DNA from: Acanthosepion pharaonis
Taxonomy: Eukaryota > Mollusca > Cephalopoda > Sepiida > Sepiidae
Assembly: GCA_903632075.3 (NCBI GenBank)
Contig: CAHIKZ030003337.1
Coordinates: 1,363,501 to 1,427,500, forward strand
DNA length: 64,000 bases
Reading direction: 5' to 3'
Below the pieces are notes generated by a model, which was given only the letters and a program-made list of their open reading frames with translations, searched no databases and was not told the DNA's origin. Shown here one piece after another: positions 24,311 to 36,429 of the stretch. The position numbers were made by a program, and so were the translations under genes. Every line of letters starts with the position of its first letter. Position 1 is the first letter of the stretch.

Positions 24311-24755
24311 TGTTCTTGTTCAAAGAACTCCTTCCTCGCTTATTATCTCTGTTTACAGGAAGTCTACTTTTACAGGTCTATATACTCGATGGGACTCTTT
24401 TTGTCCTAAACGACAAAAGATAAATTTGATTAGGACCCTGACACATAGGGCGTTAATGATTTGTTCGGCTGACACCTTGAAGGATGAAATCAGTTGTTTA
24501 ACTGAGATCTTTGTGAACAATGGTTATCCGTTGAACATTGTTCAATCGGTTATTCGAAATGAGACTGCCAGGTTCAACAAAATCAAACCTGCTTCAGTCG
24601 GTAAATGTCCGGTCTATCTTCGTTTACCGTGGTTGGGCAGGATTAGTGAATCCATCGCCAAGCGTATTTCATGTAGTTCACATGAGTGTTATTTTGTTTT
24701 GATAGATTTACAAGTTGTGCTATCCGAGTTGTTATTTCCAACCGAGTATTACTAG
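24308..24755 (+). pseudogene. Penelope-like element reverse transcriptase C-terminus
   Basis: Plus strand, from about 24308: LHIDVLVQRTPSSLIISVYRK, then STFTGLYTRWDSFCPKRQK, then IRTLTHRALMICSADTLKDE, then GYPLNIVQSVIRNE and KCPVYLRLPWLGRISESIAK, ending at a stop near 24755. V-Y-R-K-x-T-F-T-G and K-T-L-T-H-R-A-type blocks followed by V-Y-L-x-L-P-W-h-G are diagnostic of the RT thumb and linker of Penelope-like elements. The palm motifs are missing at the left, where the inverted endonuclease begins. A (TA)n compound tract starts 9 bp after the fragment. Confidence 0.85.
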
Positions 24756-24763
24756 TAGTTTAA

Positions 24764-24764
24764 T

Positions 24765-24818
<54 letters not shown>

Positions 24819-24851
24819 CACACACACATATATACATACATACATACATAC

Positions 24852-24901
<50 letters not shown>
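24764..24901. repeat. Compound (TA)n(TG)n(TA)n(CA)n(TACA)n(TA)n tract
   Basis: A self-complementary mix of TG and CA runs inside TA runs, able to fold into a long hairpin. Adjacent to the PLE fragment. Confidence 0.97.
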
Positions 24902-24903
<2 letters not shown>

Positions 24904-25454
24904 CGATTCGTTAAATTATTCAGCAAATTAAAATGACTATTTAAATAACGGCATATATACGCATATTTTATAAGACGTCTTTTAATTCTCTCTTTGTGTG
25001 AAGTAATTGCCTCAAGGGGAACCTGTCACTTCTGCTTGTAATAATTGTCTGATAAATGAAATAACGCTAATTGTTAACATTCTCAATCGACTGAAGTTAG
25101 TCAGTTTGCACAAAGTACGCCATTGTATGAATTATATCGACTTAAAATATTTTTCGCAATGCATCTTTACTAGAACGTGATATTTCATTTATAAATACTT
25201 TTTTTAAATCCAGAAAATACATACATATTTACTTAATTTGCATCTTTCGGTCCATACCTCCAGTCAGGCCCATTAAATTAAATACTTAAACCTATCAACA
25301 TACCTTATACATTTTATAGAAAAATAAGATTTTACACACACTATGTTCAGAAAATAAATCACTTTTGCTTGGAAAATTTAATAAAAGACTTAATCACAGT
25401 GTCTTGTTAGTCGTTTGCAGTGAAACATGTATAAAAGTGGGATTGCAAATACAG

Positions 25455-25457
<3 letters not shown>
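24902..25457. other. No gene or repeat recognised
   Basis: AT-rich; nothing supportable. Confidence 0.4.

Positions 25458-25488
<31 letters not shown>
25458..25488. repeat. (TA)n microsatellite
   Basis: Short pure TA run. Confidence 0.95.
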
Positions 25489-25489
<1 letters not shown>

Positions 25490-25936
25490 GTTGCTCATCA
25501 TTCAAGTTAGGACTAGTCTGCCATGTATGTAAATTAAAAGAAAAAATAACAAAGATCCGATTGTAAAGTGAGAAATATTTAACAAGTTAAGCCTTACAAC
25601 AATCAAGGTGATATCTGCAAACTTTTCCAGGAAGAAAAGTTACAGAAAATAACATTCCTAGACCAGAAAAAATCTACTGAATGAGAGATCAGAAATAGTG
25701 ACATGATACATACACAATAAAAAGTTCTTTTTGAGTTCATAAGAACCAGGATGAAAGATTGTACATTTCATATAACCCCGCTTCAATTTCAATATCCTTG
25801 CTTTTCTCATCCCCTTCTATTACACTTCGCATCGTAGGTTTATTTAATTCTAAATAAATAAAGCGTTGGGAAAATATTTTACCCGAATCGCCTAAAGATA
25901 CCGGAAGCTTGAAACTAAAGGTAGCGTTCTCACGTA

Positions 25937-26256
<320 letters not shown>

Positions 26257-26373
26257 TTATCAAGAATCTTTTTACCAATATTTTATCATTGTGTTGGTAT
26301 TTACCAAACCTAACCACAAAACAGGATGTGGCACAAGGCCGGTTTTACGTGGCGCGAAACAAGACTGTAGTTG

Positions 26374-26380
<7 letters not shown>

Positions 26381-26425
<45 letters not shown>

Positions 26426-26456
26426 ATATATATATATAAATATGTGTGTGTGTGTG
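26381..26456. repeat. (TA)n and short (TG)n tract
   Basis: TA to 26417, TGTATG steps, TA, then TG. Confidence 0.95.
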
Positions 26457-26604
26457 TAGATAATTATATATTTTTTATGTTGTTTAACACAATTTTGATA
26501 AAATACAGTGTAGGGTTTAAAATGCAATCGATGATGTCCAGGCATCTTGTCTCCAGTCACTTTTCTCATAAACGTGACGTGGCTTTCCCCCGTCGGTTCT
26601 ACTA

Positions 26605-26980
26605 ATATATTCATGGTAACTGCTCGAACGAGCGTTTTTTTTTTCCTATTACCCTGGGAATATGTATTTAAGAATGGTACTAGATTGGCAACTACCTCTC
26701 ACCATTTTACTGTTGAACAAGATCGATTTAACCGTATTTCTACTCGAACTTATGGGACTTACTTCCGCTTTATTGCTTCCATGATAACTACAATCTTTAA
26801 AAAAAAATAATGCAACGCCTATCGCCATCTTCTACCTTTTTAAGTCTGCTAATTTTTTGCCCTTTCCCCAATCCTCCTCTGTTTCAATCTTCTCAATCTC
26901 TTTCACTTTCCATCCCTTACCTCCACCCTGTATTTTAGTGGCAGTGTCACCTTACTTGGGGTGAAATGATTAAAAAAGAA
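26605..26980 (+). pseudogene. Jockey/CR1-like LINE: C-terminus and 3' end
   Basis: Plus-strand frame contains WEYVFKNGTRLATTSHHFTV, then EQDRFNRISTRTYGTYFRF and IASMITTI. This is the post-RT C-terminal block of the LINE also seen at 8.4 and 44.0 kb; the junction 'ttcatggtaactg' also occurs at 44284. After the frame, about 160 bp of C/T-rich 3' UTR ends in 'cttggggtgaaatgattaaa', matching the inverted 3' ends at 37.85 and 47.48 kb. 5'-truncated copy. Confidence 0.6.
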
Positions 26981-26999
26981 CCCATTCCATCGTCTAGTA

Positions 27000-27425
27000 C
27001 AGCGTGGGTCGAAAGGCACTCCCTATTTAAAATTGTTTATAACTTTTTTAATTATTGGTCGATTTTCATAAAACGTTTTAATTTGGCAATATAATGGTAT
27101 AAGTGCCGTGTTAAAGTTCAATATTTTGCACATTTTCTTCCAGTCTGGATTTTGAAGGATGACCGCTTATGTGGGTATCTGCCACTGATCCGGTACTCAA
27201 CAGCTTGGATTTATACTTTCTGTTGGTTTTAGGTTCGACTCAAGCACGAGGTACACGAACACGACGCCATCATTTCTGCACTTGTAATTCTGGCTGTGTA
27301 ACCGGATGCTAGATGGTCACGCTCATGCAATGTAAGTCATCATGTCATTTTGGCCTGCACTTGTCACTCTGAAATAGAAAGTTAATAGGTAATGTTCAGC
27401 AGGGCATTTCTTACCACCCACACTG
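27000..27425. mobile_element. Putative TA-flanked MITE
   Basis: 426 bp between TA dinucleotides (26998-26999 and 27426-27427). The ends, read inward, are CAGCGTGGGTCGAAAGG and CAGTGTGGGTGGTAAG, imperfect inverted repeats of about 17 bp. No transposase frame inside. The ends resemble Tc1/mariner-type termini. Confidence 0.4.
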
Positions 27426-27427
27426 TA

Positions 27428-28228
27428 TAACTCAATGTCTATTGTCTCTAAGAAAAAAAGACAAGCAATTTTTGTGTTACATTGAATGATTACTCCACCA
27501 CCTGCAATCCTCTTAGGGCGTAATATGTATATCTTGTAAATTGTCTTTCTACCTCTTTTGTAAAGAGAGAAATTATGGAATATTACATAATCACCTTACT
27601 CAAACCTCACGACGGAAGTAAATATTTCATTTATTTTCAATTATTATAAATTCTACAATATCTTTCCTCTTGTCTCGAACAAACGAAAATGGATATTTCA
27701 TAAAATGAAATCTGTTCTTCGTAGTCAAATTCAATTTGAACAAAAAGGTTTAGTTACCAATACTTCGTTGCATAAATAAGTCAGAAATCGATTTGTAAAG
27801 TTCAGGGATTAGACACTGAGTTTTAAAATCTCTAAAGTTTAAAATTAAAGTTCTGCAATCGCTGTGCCAAGTTTGTGCATTGACCGAATTTCAGGAATGG
27901 TTTTCTTTTGATTCTGAAAACAAAACATCTCACGATTCATATTCATCTGTCGTCACAGAAAGCAAATTATTCAACTCACTCCTGGTTTCAGTTGTTAGAA
28001 ATTTCAAAATGTAATTCACTTCAACTGAGGTAACCAATAGGAAGAAATATTGACAGTAACTGATTAAGTCTTCGTTTCCACAAAGGATTCAATTTAAAAG
28101 ATATTTAACTTAAACGAAGTTAAATTGAAAGCCAACACACACACAGAAGAGAAATAGAAAAAAGGAAATATGTATCAAATGCTGAACTTTGATTGAAAGA
28201 AGATAAAAATGAAATAGTTGTTAAAATA
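27428..28228. other. No gene or repeat recognised
   Basis: AT-rich sequence between two TA-flanked elements. Confidence 0.4.
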
Positions 28229-28772
28229 CGAAGTCTGTCTGAAAAGAAACAGGACTAAGTGTGTTGTTTCAGATATGGGCGAAAGTTGGAAAAGCGGATT
28301 GGCATAGAACCGTAATCTTAGCTTTCTACAACCATTGCATTTTTTTCACATGCAAGAGTTGTGTTAGGACAAATCGTGGAAGCTTCAGCAAAAAAAAACA
28401 AAAAAACCAAACCCTACTCATAACGCCCTGAGCATCCGGCAATTCCTAACCGAGAACATCGCCGTACTGGAACAACGACACTATTCACCTGATCTTGCTC
28501 CGTGTGACTTTCTTATTTTCCCCAAGATTGAGGGGATTATGAAGTGGAATGGTTTTTAAAGCGTGGAGACCATCAAGTAGGCCGTAAGGACTGAGCTGTG
28601 GAACATCCAAGAAGAATCCTCCCAGCAGTACGTAGACATGTGGCGGTGAAGTATGGAAAATCGAATTAGATTTGAGGAGGGTTATTTTACAGGAGAATCC
28701 AGGTAGTTTGTTGTTTGGAATTCAAATAAATTGCTTGTGGCAAGGGTACCATTGCTTTTCAGGTAGACATCG
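28229..28772 (+). mobile_element. Internally deleted mariner element
   Basis: 544 bp flanked by TA (28227-28228, 28773-28774). The ends, read inward, are CGAAGTCTGTCTGAAAAG and CGATGTCTACCTGAAAAG. In the middle the plus strand encodes NALSIRQFLTENIAVLEQ, then YSPDLAPCDFLIFPKIEGIM, and later AVRTELWNIQEESSQQY. This is the C-terminal half of a mariner transposase, including the third catalytic Asp (P-C-D-F). The N-terminal and first-Asp regions are missing (full mariners are about 1.3 kb). The D-N-A motif of the second Asp is degraded, and stops follow MKWNGF. Confidence 0.8.
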
Positions 28773-28774
28773 TA

Positions 28775-29112
28775 TGTTGATAGACTGTGAATTAATAAAG
28801 AACATCCGGCCACAGAAATGAATGCCTTGGCACAGCAAGAGAAAAATATCTATCAGTTATTGAAAAATCGTTGAAATCAGGGGGGAAATATTGTTACGAT
28901 GTGTTGGAAAACATCCATTCATTGAATTTCCTTGTTTTCTCACGCTTTCATTTTCAGTAGGGTGGTCACATGTCAACTGTAAACCGATATATTTTAAATT
29001 GTTACATGAAGTAACATTTAACTTCATTTAGAAATGTTTGGTCGGAGTTATCTCCTCCTAAATTCTGTCACCACCACTCGGGGGAGTTATCCCTAAACTG
29101 TATATACTTGAG

Positions 29113-29149
<37 letters not shown>

Positions 29150-29383
29150 ACTTTCAGTGAACTACGACCATGTAAGCTATCGCAGAAGATAAGCGTTCCC
29201 TCTTGTGGGAAACGTCATGAATATTACAAATATAAAAACACACGCACGCATGCACGGACGTACGAACATTCACTCACGCATTTCTTGGAATACAAACTTT
29301 ACAAATTATTTGTCTCACATACACATTATTGTTTTTGTAAATTGTATCCGTTTGTTTGTTAATACACATATAATTGTTTATAG

Positions 29384-29473
<90 letters not shown>

Positions 29474-29840
29474 GCGTTGGTTATTTTTTTTTTACATTTC
29501 TTTTCGGTGGACTTATCTTGAGGTCTGCCATGTTTGCAGGGGATTTTATTTCAGGAGACCTCGCATGTTACATTTCGCTACATTTCATTTCAGATATTTT
29601 ACTGTAGACGTCAACCCATTTACAAAACAAAATATGACACTTGATTCTGAGATAAATTTAAACGCTTAACAAAATCACATATCATGATTTTCGTTTGAAC
29701 CTTTCTGCTTTTTACTCATTCTAATATGCGGTCCTTAAATATCGTTTTTAAATACTGGAGAATTATGCAAATTCATCAAAACATTATCTGAAGTTCAGCA
29801 TCCTTCACTGAATAATATAGGCATATCTATTTATTTTATA
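28775..29840. repeat. Intergenic stretch with (CT)n and compound (TA)n(AC)n(TA)n
   Basis: (CT) at 29117-29147; (TA) 29384-29403, (AC) to about 29420, (TA) to 29471. No gene seen. Confidence 0.9.
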
Positions 29841-30265
29841 CTAGCAGCAGAGCCCGGCGTTGCCCGGGGATGTAACAGTAAGAGATAGATCAAGTATCGA
29901 CCATCATAAAGACTGAAAAATAAAATTGACAAAGATTATTGTTTAAGGTTGACGGACACGCATGTCTTAATTATTTTTTTTTTTTTTTACGAATTGGTCA
30001 AACCCAAATTCAAACAAAAACATTGTTTACAATCGTTATGAGTCTATCGATTGGTGAATAGAATTTTATTATAAACAATTGTCTTGTAAATGGAATTTTT
30101 AAAGCATTCTGAATGTAAATAAAGAAAAAAGTGTTCAAGACAATAAGAAATACTACCTGCCGAAAAAAAAAAGTGGATGTTTGTTTTATCGGCTGAAAAA
30201 TCTAAGAAATCCGATCCCATATATAAAGGAACACACACATAAACAACCTGGGTTTTTAACCTAAG
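29841..30265 (-). mobile_element. Non-autonomous Helitron-like element, family H2 copy a
   Basis: On the minus strand the 3' end is CCCCGGGCAACGCCGGG followed by terminal GCTAG and then T. The hairpin CCCGG/CCGGG surrounds loop GCAACG. The 5' end carries 'aaaacccaggttg' and a degenerate (TG)n, followed by 'gggatcggatttctta'. It aligns across ~420 bp with 56042-56483. No Rep/helicase frame. Confidence 0.7.
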
Positions 30266-30776
30266 TCACTCCACGGAATCGCTAAAACATAGAGCATAGT
30301 CTGATGAAAAAAGACGCAAAAAGTTTATGAAAACAAAATTTTATCGTCAAAATGCTTATGTTTTTATGAAGAGGATAGACTAAATTTTTTTAATTATTTT
30401 TTAAAAATTTTTCCATCTTTTAGAATATTCTAAATTTTGATTTAAAAAACCTTGTTTCTCTTTCTCGCAACAAGAGGTAGTAAATAACATAGATAATGTT
30501 TAGCGCGTTTTTTGTATTTACACACATTAATTTGGAAAATCTTTAAAAAATAAAAATAATTGTCAGATGTTAAGGAAACTTTCAGAAACTATTCACAGAT
30601 GATCGAAATTATTATAAATATGTTTTTTTTTTTAATTAAAGTCATGGCAGAAATTTTTTTTTTTATATTTATTAACACCCCCATAACTAATTTTATGAAA
30701 AACTCTAGAAATTGAGACCATCGGTTTTAGTGATTACAATAGTTAAAAGCACAAGGCTTTGAAGAATGCAAATCAT
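30266..30776. other. AT-rich flank
   Basis: No gene recognised. 'tagtctgatgaaaaaag' near 30298 is not a ribozyme core. Confidence 0.4.
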
Positions 30777-31280
30777 GTTTTTTTTTTTTTTTTTTTTTTT
30801 TTTTTGGCCAACGTACCTGAAAATCAGCTGTGAATTGTAACATTCAATAAAACAAATTTTATTTAGCTTCAAATGCTTTTATTTGTTTTAATTTGTTTTA
30901 TGAATATGGACAATATTTTCTGAAAGCAAAAAATTTTTTCAATGAAATTTGAATTTTAATACAATTATTTCTTACTTCTTTAATTTTAAAAGATTTTAAA
31001 AATGTTTAAATTGAATTTTAAAAATATTTTAAATTAGTTTTTTTGGCCAAACCTGAAAATCATTGAATTTTACAAAAACTCAATAAAACAAATATATTAT
31101 TTATTCAAATGCTTTTATTTGTTTTAATTTGTTTTTATGAATATGGACAATATTTTCTGAAAGCAAAAAATTTTTTCAATGAAATTTGAATTTTTAATAC
31201 AATTATTTCTTACTTCTTTAATTTTAAAAAGATTTTTAAAAAATGTTTAAATTGAATTTTAAAAAATATTTTAACATTAG
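30777..31280. repeat. Tandem duplication of ~232 bp behind a poly-T run
   Basis: Poly-T at 30777-30805, then copy 1 (30806-31037) and copy 2 (31045-31280). Outside the first ~70 bp the copies differ almost only by one-base length changes in A or T runs, and copy 2 has the longer run each time. It is either a very recent duplication or an assembly artefact. Confidence 0.85.
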
Positions 31281-31829
31281 TTAAAAGCAACATCAACCTT
31301 TCAAAATGTCCGTGTGAGATTGTCATTGTCTAGCGCTTTGAAAATTGTATAATTTGGACCAATCAGATTAGCCATGGTAATTAAGAAATGTAATTTTTGT
31401 GTTTATAGTCGGACAGTAATTATCAAGTACGGAAGACCAACCAGAATACAATTTAGTTGCATTATTTGAGTTCAGCATTGTTCTCCGCTGTTAAGCACTT
31501 TACTTTTGCGAAACACGTATGGAGAAGTTAATTTGAGTTTTCAATTTCAACTGAGAAGAGTACCTACAAGTAACTAACAGTATCATCTTGTGAAATTTAA
31601 CTACTGCTAAACTTTAATTTATATGATCTTATTTTTATATTAATCTCAGTTATGACATTTTTCCATAAATGAAATATCAAAATTAATAAAATGAATGGCA
31701 ATACAAATAACACAGTAAAATGTAATAAATGTACATAAAATTATAGTATTTTATGTATACTTCTGATAAAATTTCATAAGAAAGGTACCTAAATTAATTA
31801 GATACCTTTATGGAATTAACACATTAATT
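31281..31829. other. AT-rich stretch, nothing recognised
   Basis: No domain-bearing frame or repeat seen. Confidence 0.4.
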
Positions 31830-32700
31830 CCATCTTATTTTACACGTGCACGAGTTTCTCCTCCCTTCCTTTCACACTCGCGCTTTTGCCCCCCTTCCTT
31901 TCTCTTTCAGTCAGACATAGCAGTAAGCCATTTTCTGTTGCTGATTGCAAACGACCAGCTGCTACTGATGTTTATGCAAATTAGATTTTGAATCTTTTCC
32001 CGCGCGTTTCGCGGCGTCTCAAACGGCCATCGTTTGCAAACCAGTTGTTCTGAGTAGACGGGCAACTCATTTATTCCGTGCCCTTAACCCATATGCGGGC
32101 CGGAATATCTTATCTCAACAATGTCGACCAGAAGACGTTCGAGACACACGACACAGTCGTGAGAAAAACTTCGTATTCAACAAGTGGCTTATTTTTATCC
32201 CTCGTCACTACGTCAGTCAATCTTAAATACAGACAGGGATATCTTACTGACGAACAGACATTCTTTGTCCTTTCTGGACTCGCCATAATTAACTTCTCAT
32301 AGACGATGCAACCAACCGCAAATAACTCTTCGTCCTTTTGGCTAGACGTCCACAGCATTCCGTTAAAATTTTCAACAGTTAATTCAAGACCTGACCGAAT
32401 TCTGAGACCCTACTTTGAACCTGAACATAAAAAAGAAAAAACACAAAATCACATACACTCTCAACGCCAAAAAAATCCACAGTGAGTACTCCTTTCTATC
32501 TGTGCGCACATACACCTCGTGTTTAATGAGTTCCTTTTTCCAGAACCTTATAAAACCCTTTTCCCGCCTTGTTCATCTTGCATTTCTATTTAGGCGCGGA
32601 ACTTTTCCTTGACCTCGTACCACGAGATAATCTACTTGTTTCCATCTAATAAAAGTTACACATGTTTTACAAACAGACGTCTTTGTCATTTTATTCCGGC
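31830..32700. other. GC-richer segment, possibly LTR- or promoter-like
   Basis: Less AT-rich than its surroundings. It contains 'cccgcgcgtttcgcggcg' near 32000, two overlapping frames without a domain (32078-32302 +, 32110-32358 -), TATAAAA at 32549-32555, and AATAAA about 100 bp later near 32647. TATA-to-poly(A) spacing of this size is typical of an LTR R region, but no paired LTR or primer-binding site was found. Confidence 0.25.
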
Positions 32701-33099
32701 TATCACTTGGATGTTTATTAATTTATGCACTTGTTGATTGACCCCTTTCCTCTCACTGTTCATTCACGCATTATTATTTTTTTTATACATTGCTTGTGGA
32801 CTCGGTAGTTAAGTGTGGTGTCTGGCACAAGGCCACTTCGTAATAAACCAGCACTGCACCCTACCGGGTCTGAAACACCTTTTTCTTATGAAGTTTAATC
32901 TCACTATTAACAGTCTTATTTTTTAATTTCTTTATATTTTCCATAAAGCATCGTAAACGTAAAAATGAAAGCTAAGTACAAAAAAAATGTTAAAAAATAA
33001 AAAATAAAAATTAGAGCGCTGAAAATTTTTTCCTAACGATTAAAAATGTAAAAAAAAATACCCCCCAAAAAAATACTTTGATCTTTCCTCTTTAATAAT

Positions 33100-33436
33100 A
33101 ATATGAACATTAGACGATAAAATTTTGTTTTCGTCAAGTTCGGTGTCTTTTTCATCATGTTATGTTCATTTGTTTACATTTTCGTGGGTGAGTTGTCCCC
33201 CTTCCATTCTCACGATGTGTCTTAATCGCGTTTTCAAATTGATTTTATTAAAAAAACAACTGTCTTCTTCCCATTTTCGGCCCCGTTAGAACCACCAAAA
33301 GGTAATTTTATGTAGTCCTGTGAAGTTTTGTTGAAATCGGCTAAAAAATGTAGGAAATTCGATCCAACATATAAACGTTACAGACACACACACACACACA
33401 CACACAACCTGCGTTTTATAATAAGTAAGATTAATC
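33100..33436 (-). mobile_element. Helitron-like family H2, 5' part (copy d)
   Basis: Minus strand starts TCTTACTTATTATAAAACGC after an A, followed by (TG)n and 'ggatcgaatttcctacattt'. It continues with the same sequence as 55826-56041 ('gactacataaaattacctt..'). The 3' hairpin/CTAG end is absent; the mariner lies 308 bp away. Confidence 0.6.
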
Positions 33437-33743
33437 CTTTCTAGTTCTGTAATCAGTTTCTTGATGTTACGATGAAATTCATCAAGAAATACGCCGTAGT
33501 TCTTTCCTAGCCAAGTACTTTCGGTCTCCTCCCAGATCATCTTTAGGAGTAAATTACAAAGAAAATCTTATTGTAACACTGATGGGATTCTCGACATGAT
33601 GTAAAGGAGACAGAAAACCCTGCCAAGATACAGAACGGAATACAGAAAACTACGCAACAAAATGAGGATCAAATGCGAGCAGGCTAAAAAAGAGTGGCTA
33701 AACAAAAAAAAAAAAACGTGCAGGAGAGATTAAATACCACATA

Positions 33744-35020
33744 TCAGGTCATCCCATAAGTTCCGTCCGAATTTTGAATAAAGAAAACAAGTGACCAAAT
33801 GTTACATTTAATTACAGATTCAATCAACAATGTATTTTCCCTGATTATCTATGACTTCCTTCCATCTATTAACAAGCTTACTAATTCCATTACTGTAGAA
33901 TTCTTTTGGCTTTGATGCGAAGAACTCACAAATGTCAGTTTTAACCTCTTCCTGTGTTATAAAAACTGTTTCTTCCAAATGATTCTGTAAGCTACGAAAC
34001 AAATGGTAGCCTGAAGGAGCAAGATCGGGAGAATAAGGTGAATGAGGAATTTTCTCCCAACCAAGTTCTTCGATCTTTTGTGACGTGATTCTTGCTGTGT
34101 GGGGTCGCGCATTGTCCTGATGAAATATCACCCTTTTCGATTCACTAGAGCAGGTCTTTTTTTTCTCAAAGCTTGGTTCAAACGCTCTAATTGCTGACAG
34201 TTTACTTGAGCCTTAACTGCTGCATTAGGTGGTAAGAATTCAAAGTGGATTATTGCTTGGCGATCCCACCAGATTGAAAGAATAAACTTTTACCATGAAG
34301 TTCCCTTCTTGGCTGTGGCTGGGGTCCTTCCCCTTTACCAAGCCACTGTCTACGACGCTTAACATTTCGATAAAAGATCCGTTTTTCGTCGCCAGTCACA
34401 AGTCTATCCAAAAAAGGTGAAACAAGTTGGCGAGAATGGAGAGAAGAGCAGATATCAACTCGGGATTTGAGGTTGTTTTCAGGCAATTCATGGGGCATCC
34501 ATTTTTCAAGTTTAGGAAACAAGCTGTTGAAGATGACGATGAACAGTTGTTTGGTTTGAACTGAGAACCACTACCAATTCCTCAACTGATAAAGCAGGAT
34601 TTCAAGGGCTGCTTCAAGAAGCTTTTCATCAAACGCAACTGGACGTCCTGTTCGATCTTCATCTTCAAGGGTGAAATCTCCACCTCTGAATTTTGCAAAC
34701 CATCTTCTGCAAGTTCTTTCATTCACACATTCCTCTCCATAAACTGAGTGAATATTTCTAGCCACTTCGGCTGCTGAGTTTCCTTTCTTGAACTCATAAA
34801 GCATTATGTGCCTCAAATGATTCTTGGGTACTTCCATGTTAGCAGGGTTTTAATAAAAAAAATTAATTTTATTGTTCTCTGAATTAAAATTTGATCAGTT
34901 TAAATGCATCTAAACATAAAAAAAAATGTTCAGTTCCATTAGACATTATAAAATACTCTTTAAATTTCGTTCATTTTAACAAAAAGTTAAAATTCGGACA
35001 GAACTTATGGGATGACCTGA
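33744..35020 (-). mobile_element. Nearly full-length mariner transposon, inactive
   Basis: 1277 bp flanked by TA (33742-33743, 35021-35022). The ends form ~32-bp inverted repeats starting TCAGGTCATCCCATAAGTTC with one mismatch. The minus-strand transposase is in pieces. The N-terminal helix-turn-helix is at 34571-34837 (HLRHIMLYEFKKGNSAAEVA, then RRWFAKFRGGDFTLEDE). The first-Asp block VTGDEKRIFYRNVKRRRQWL is within 34250-34522, and the second-Asp block HQDNARPHTA with the C-terminus is within 33820-34131. Single-base indels break the frame at four places: after the helix-turn-helix, near 34500, near 34290 and near 34131. The third catalytic Asp of the D,D34D triad is Gly (YSPDLAPSGYHLF; the spacing from HQD is exactly 34 residues), from a GAC-to-GGC-type change. 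The DNA cut-and-paste activity must be lost. Confidence 0.95.
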
Positions 35021-35049
35021 TACAAAGGAGATATACATAAACAAATAAG

Positions 35050-36330
35050 GGGACTAACATGACCGAAGGCTTGATCATCAACAGAATGCCTAAAATCCAA
35101 TGATGGAACGCTTATATTAGAGAAGGTAAAACTTCTTCAGCTCTGGGACGAATATATTGGAGAACTTCTTTACGACGAAAGAAAACAACCAGCAGTACAC
35201 AGAATTAAGCGATATTCATGATCAGAATGTCATCAGAAAAAGCAATACAAATGCAGGACGTGCACCCGCGTTTTATCGACTACGCAAAGACATTCGATAA
35301 AGTACGACACAATGATCTGTTAGAGCTGCTCAGTAACCATAACTTATTCGAGAAAGACATTGGAATAATCAAAATCCTCTACTGACAGCAAACCGCTTGC
35401 ATAATTTTATTTTAAACTGTTCAGCAGATATACAAAAATAGAAAGGAACGTTAGGCAAGGATGTGGCTTCTCTTCGGATTTATTCAACCTATAGAGCGAG
35501 GAAATTCTGAGGAAACTGGAAATTCTATCAGGATTCATCTTTGGCGGCCACGATCTTAACAACCTAAGATACACAGATGTCTCAGTGCTGATAGCAGACA
35601 CAAAAGGCAACTAGAAAACCTCCTACAAAAGGTAGCGAATGAGAGCCAGAGGGACTAAGCATAAACTACAAGAAGAGAAAAAGCATAGTCATCGATAGAA
35701 AGATGTGCTCAAAATGCAATTTAGATGTCGGGAACACTAAAATCAAGCAGATGCGAAAAATTAAATATCTGGTAAGTGCCACACTGAAATCCGAAGACGT
35801 ATTCTGATGGCCAAAGACACATTCCAAAAGCTAGATAGAATATTACGAGACAGCACTGAATTGCTACATGATATCTGTACTTTTTTAGGGCAGCGAATGG
35901 TTGACGGTATGCTCAAAGATGTAGAAGTGACTCAAGGCAACTGAGGTATGATTCCACAAAAGGGTGCTGCTAATGATACCATGGACCGAACATGTAGCAA
36001 CGATGAGGTTTTGGAGAGGATGCAAACAAAGAGCAGCCTTATACTTAACATCAGAAAGAAGCAGCTGAAATTTCTAGGACACGTAGTTTGAAAGGAGGGC
36101 TTGGAAAATCTGATACTCACAGGCCGGATAGAGGGAAAGAGAGAAAAGATAAAGAAACAGAGAGACACACATAATGGGCTTAAGAAGTGAATTCCAGAAC
36201 AGGATCTTGAAGAAATAACAAAAAGACAAAAGTTATTGAGAGCTATAAGGGACAGAAAGAAATGGAGAGCCATGATCGCCTACGTCCTGAAGGGACATGG
36301 CACAGGACAGAAGAAGAACTGCGATTGGTG
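35050..36330 (+). pseudogene. RTE-like LINE relic with RT palm motifs, copy 2
   Basis: Plus strand: FIDYAKTFDKVRHNDLLELL from 35272 is RT motif A with its catalytic Asp. VRQGCGFSSDLFNL near 35450 is motif B, and NLRYTDVSVLIAD near 35560 is motif C, with Y-A-D-D decayed to Y-T-D-V. The C-terminal tail reads KKQLKFLGHVV, then KEGLENLILTGRIEGKRE, then DRKKWRAMIAYVLKGHGT, ending near 36310. Stops and frameshifts separate these blocks. The order and motifs fit an RTE-type LINE. The 5' endonuclease part is not recognisable and would lie across or left of the mariner at 33744-35020. Confidence 0.8.
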
Positions 36331-36427
36331 GAATGGTGATTATTAAAAACACGCGTGAACGCGCTCTGTTATACCTAGTATAAAATTTTTAAATTATAAC
36401 GAAGTATGTTGACGAGTAGCCGACAAG

Positions 36428-36429
<2 letters not shown>

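Noticed and set aside
32078..32358. Overlapping frames on both strands in a GC-richer block
   Set aside because: Frames shadow each other and neither shows a domain or convincing splice sites.
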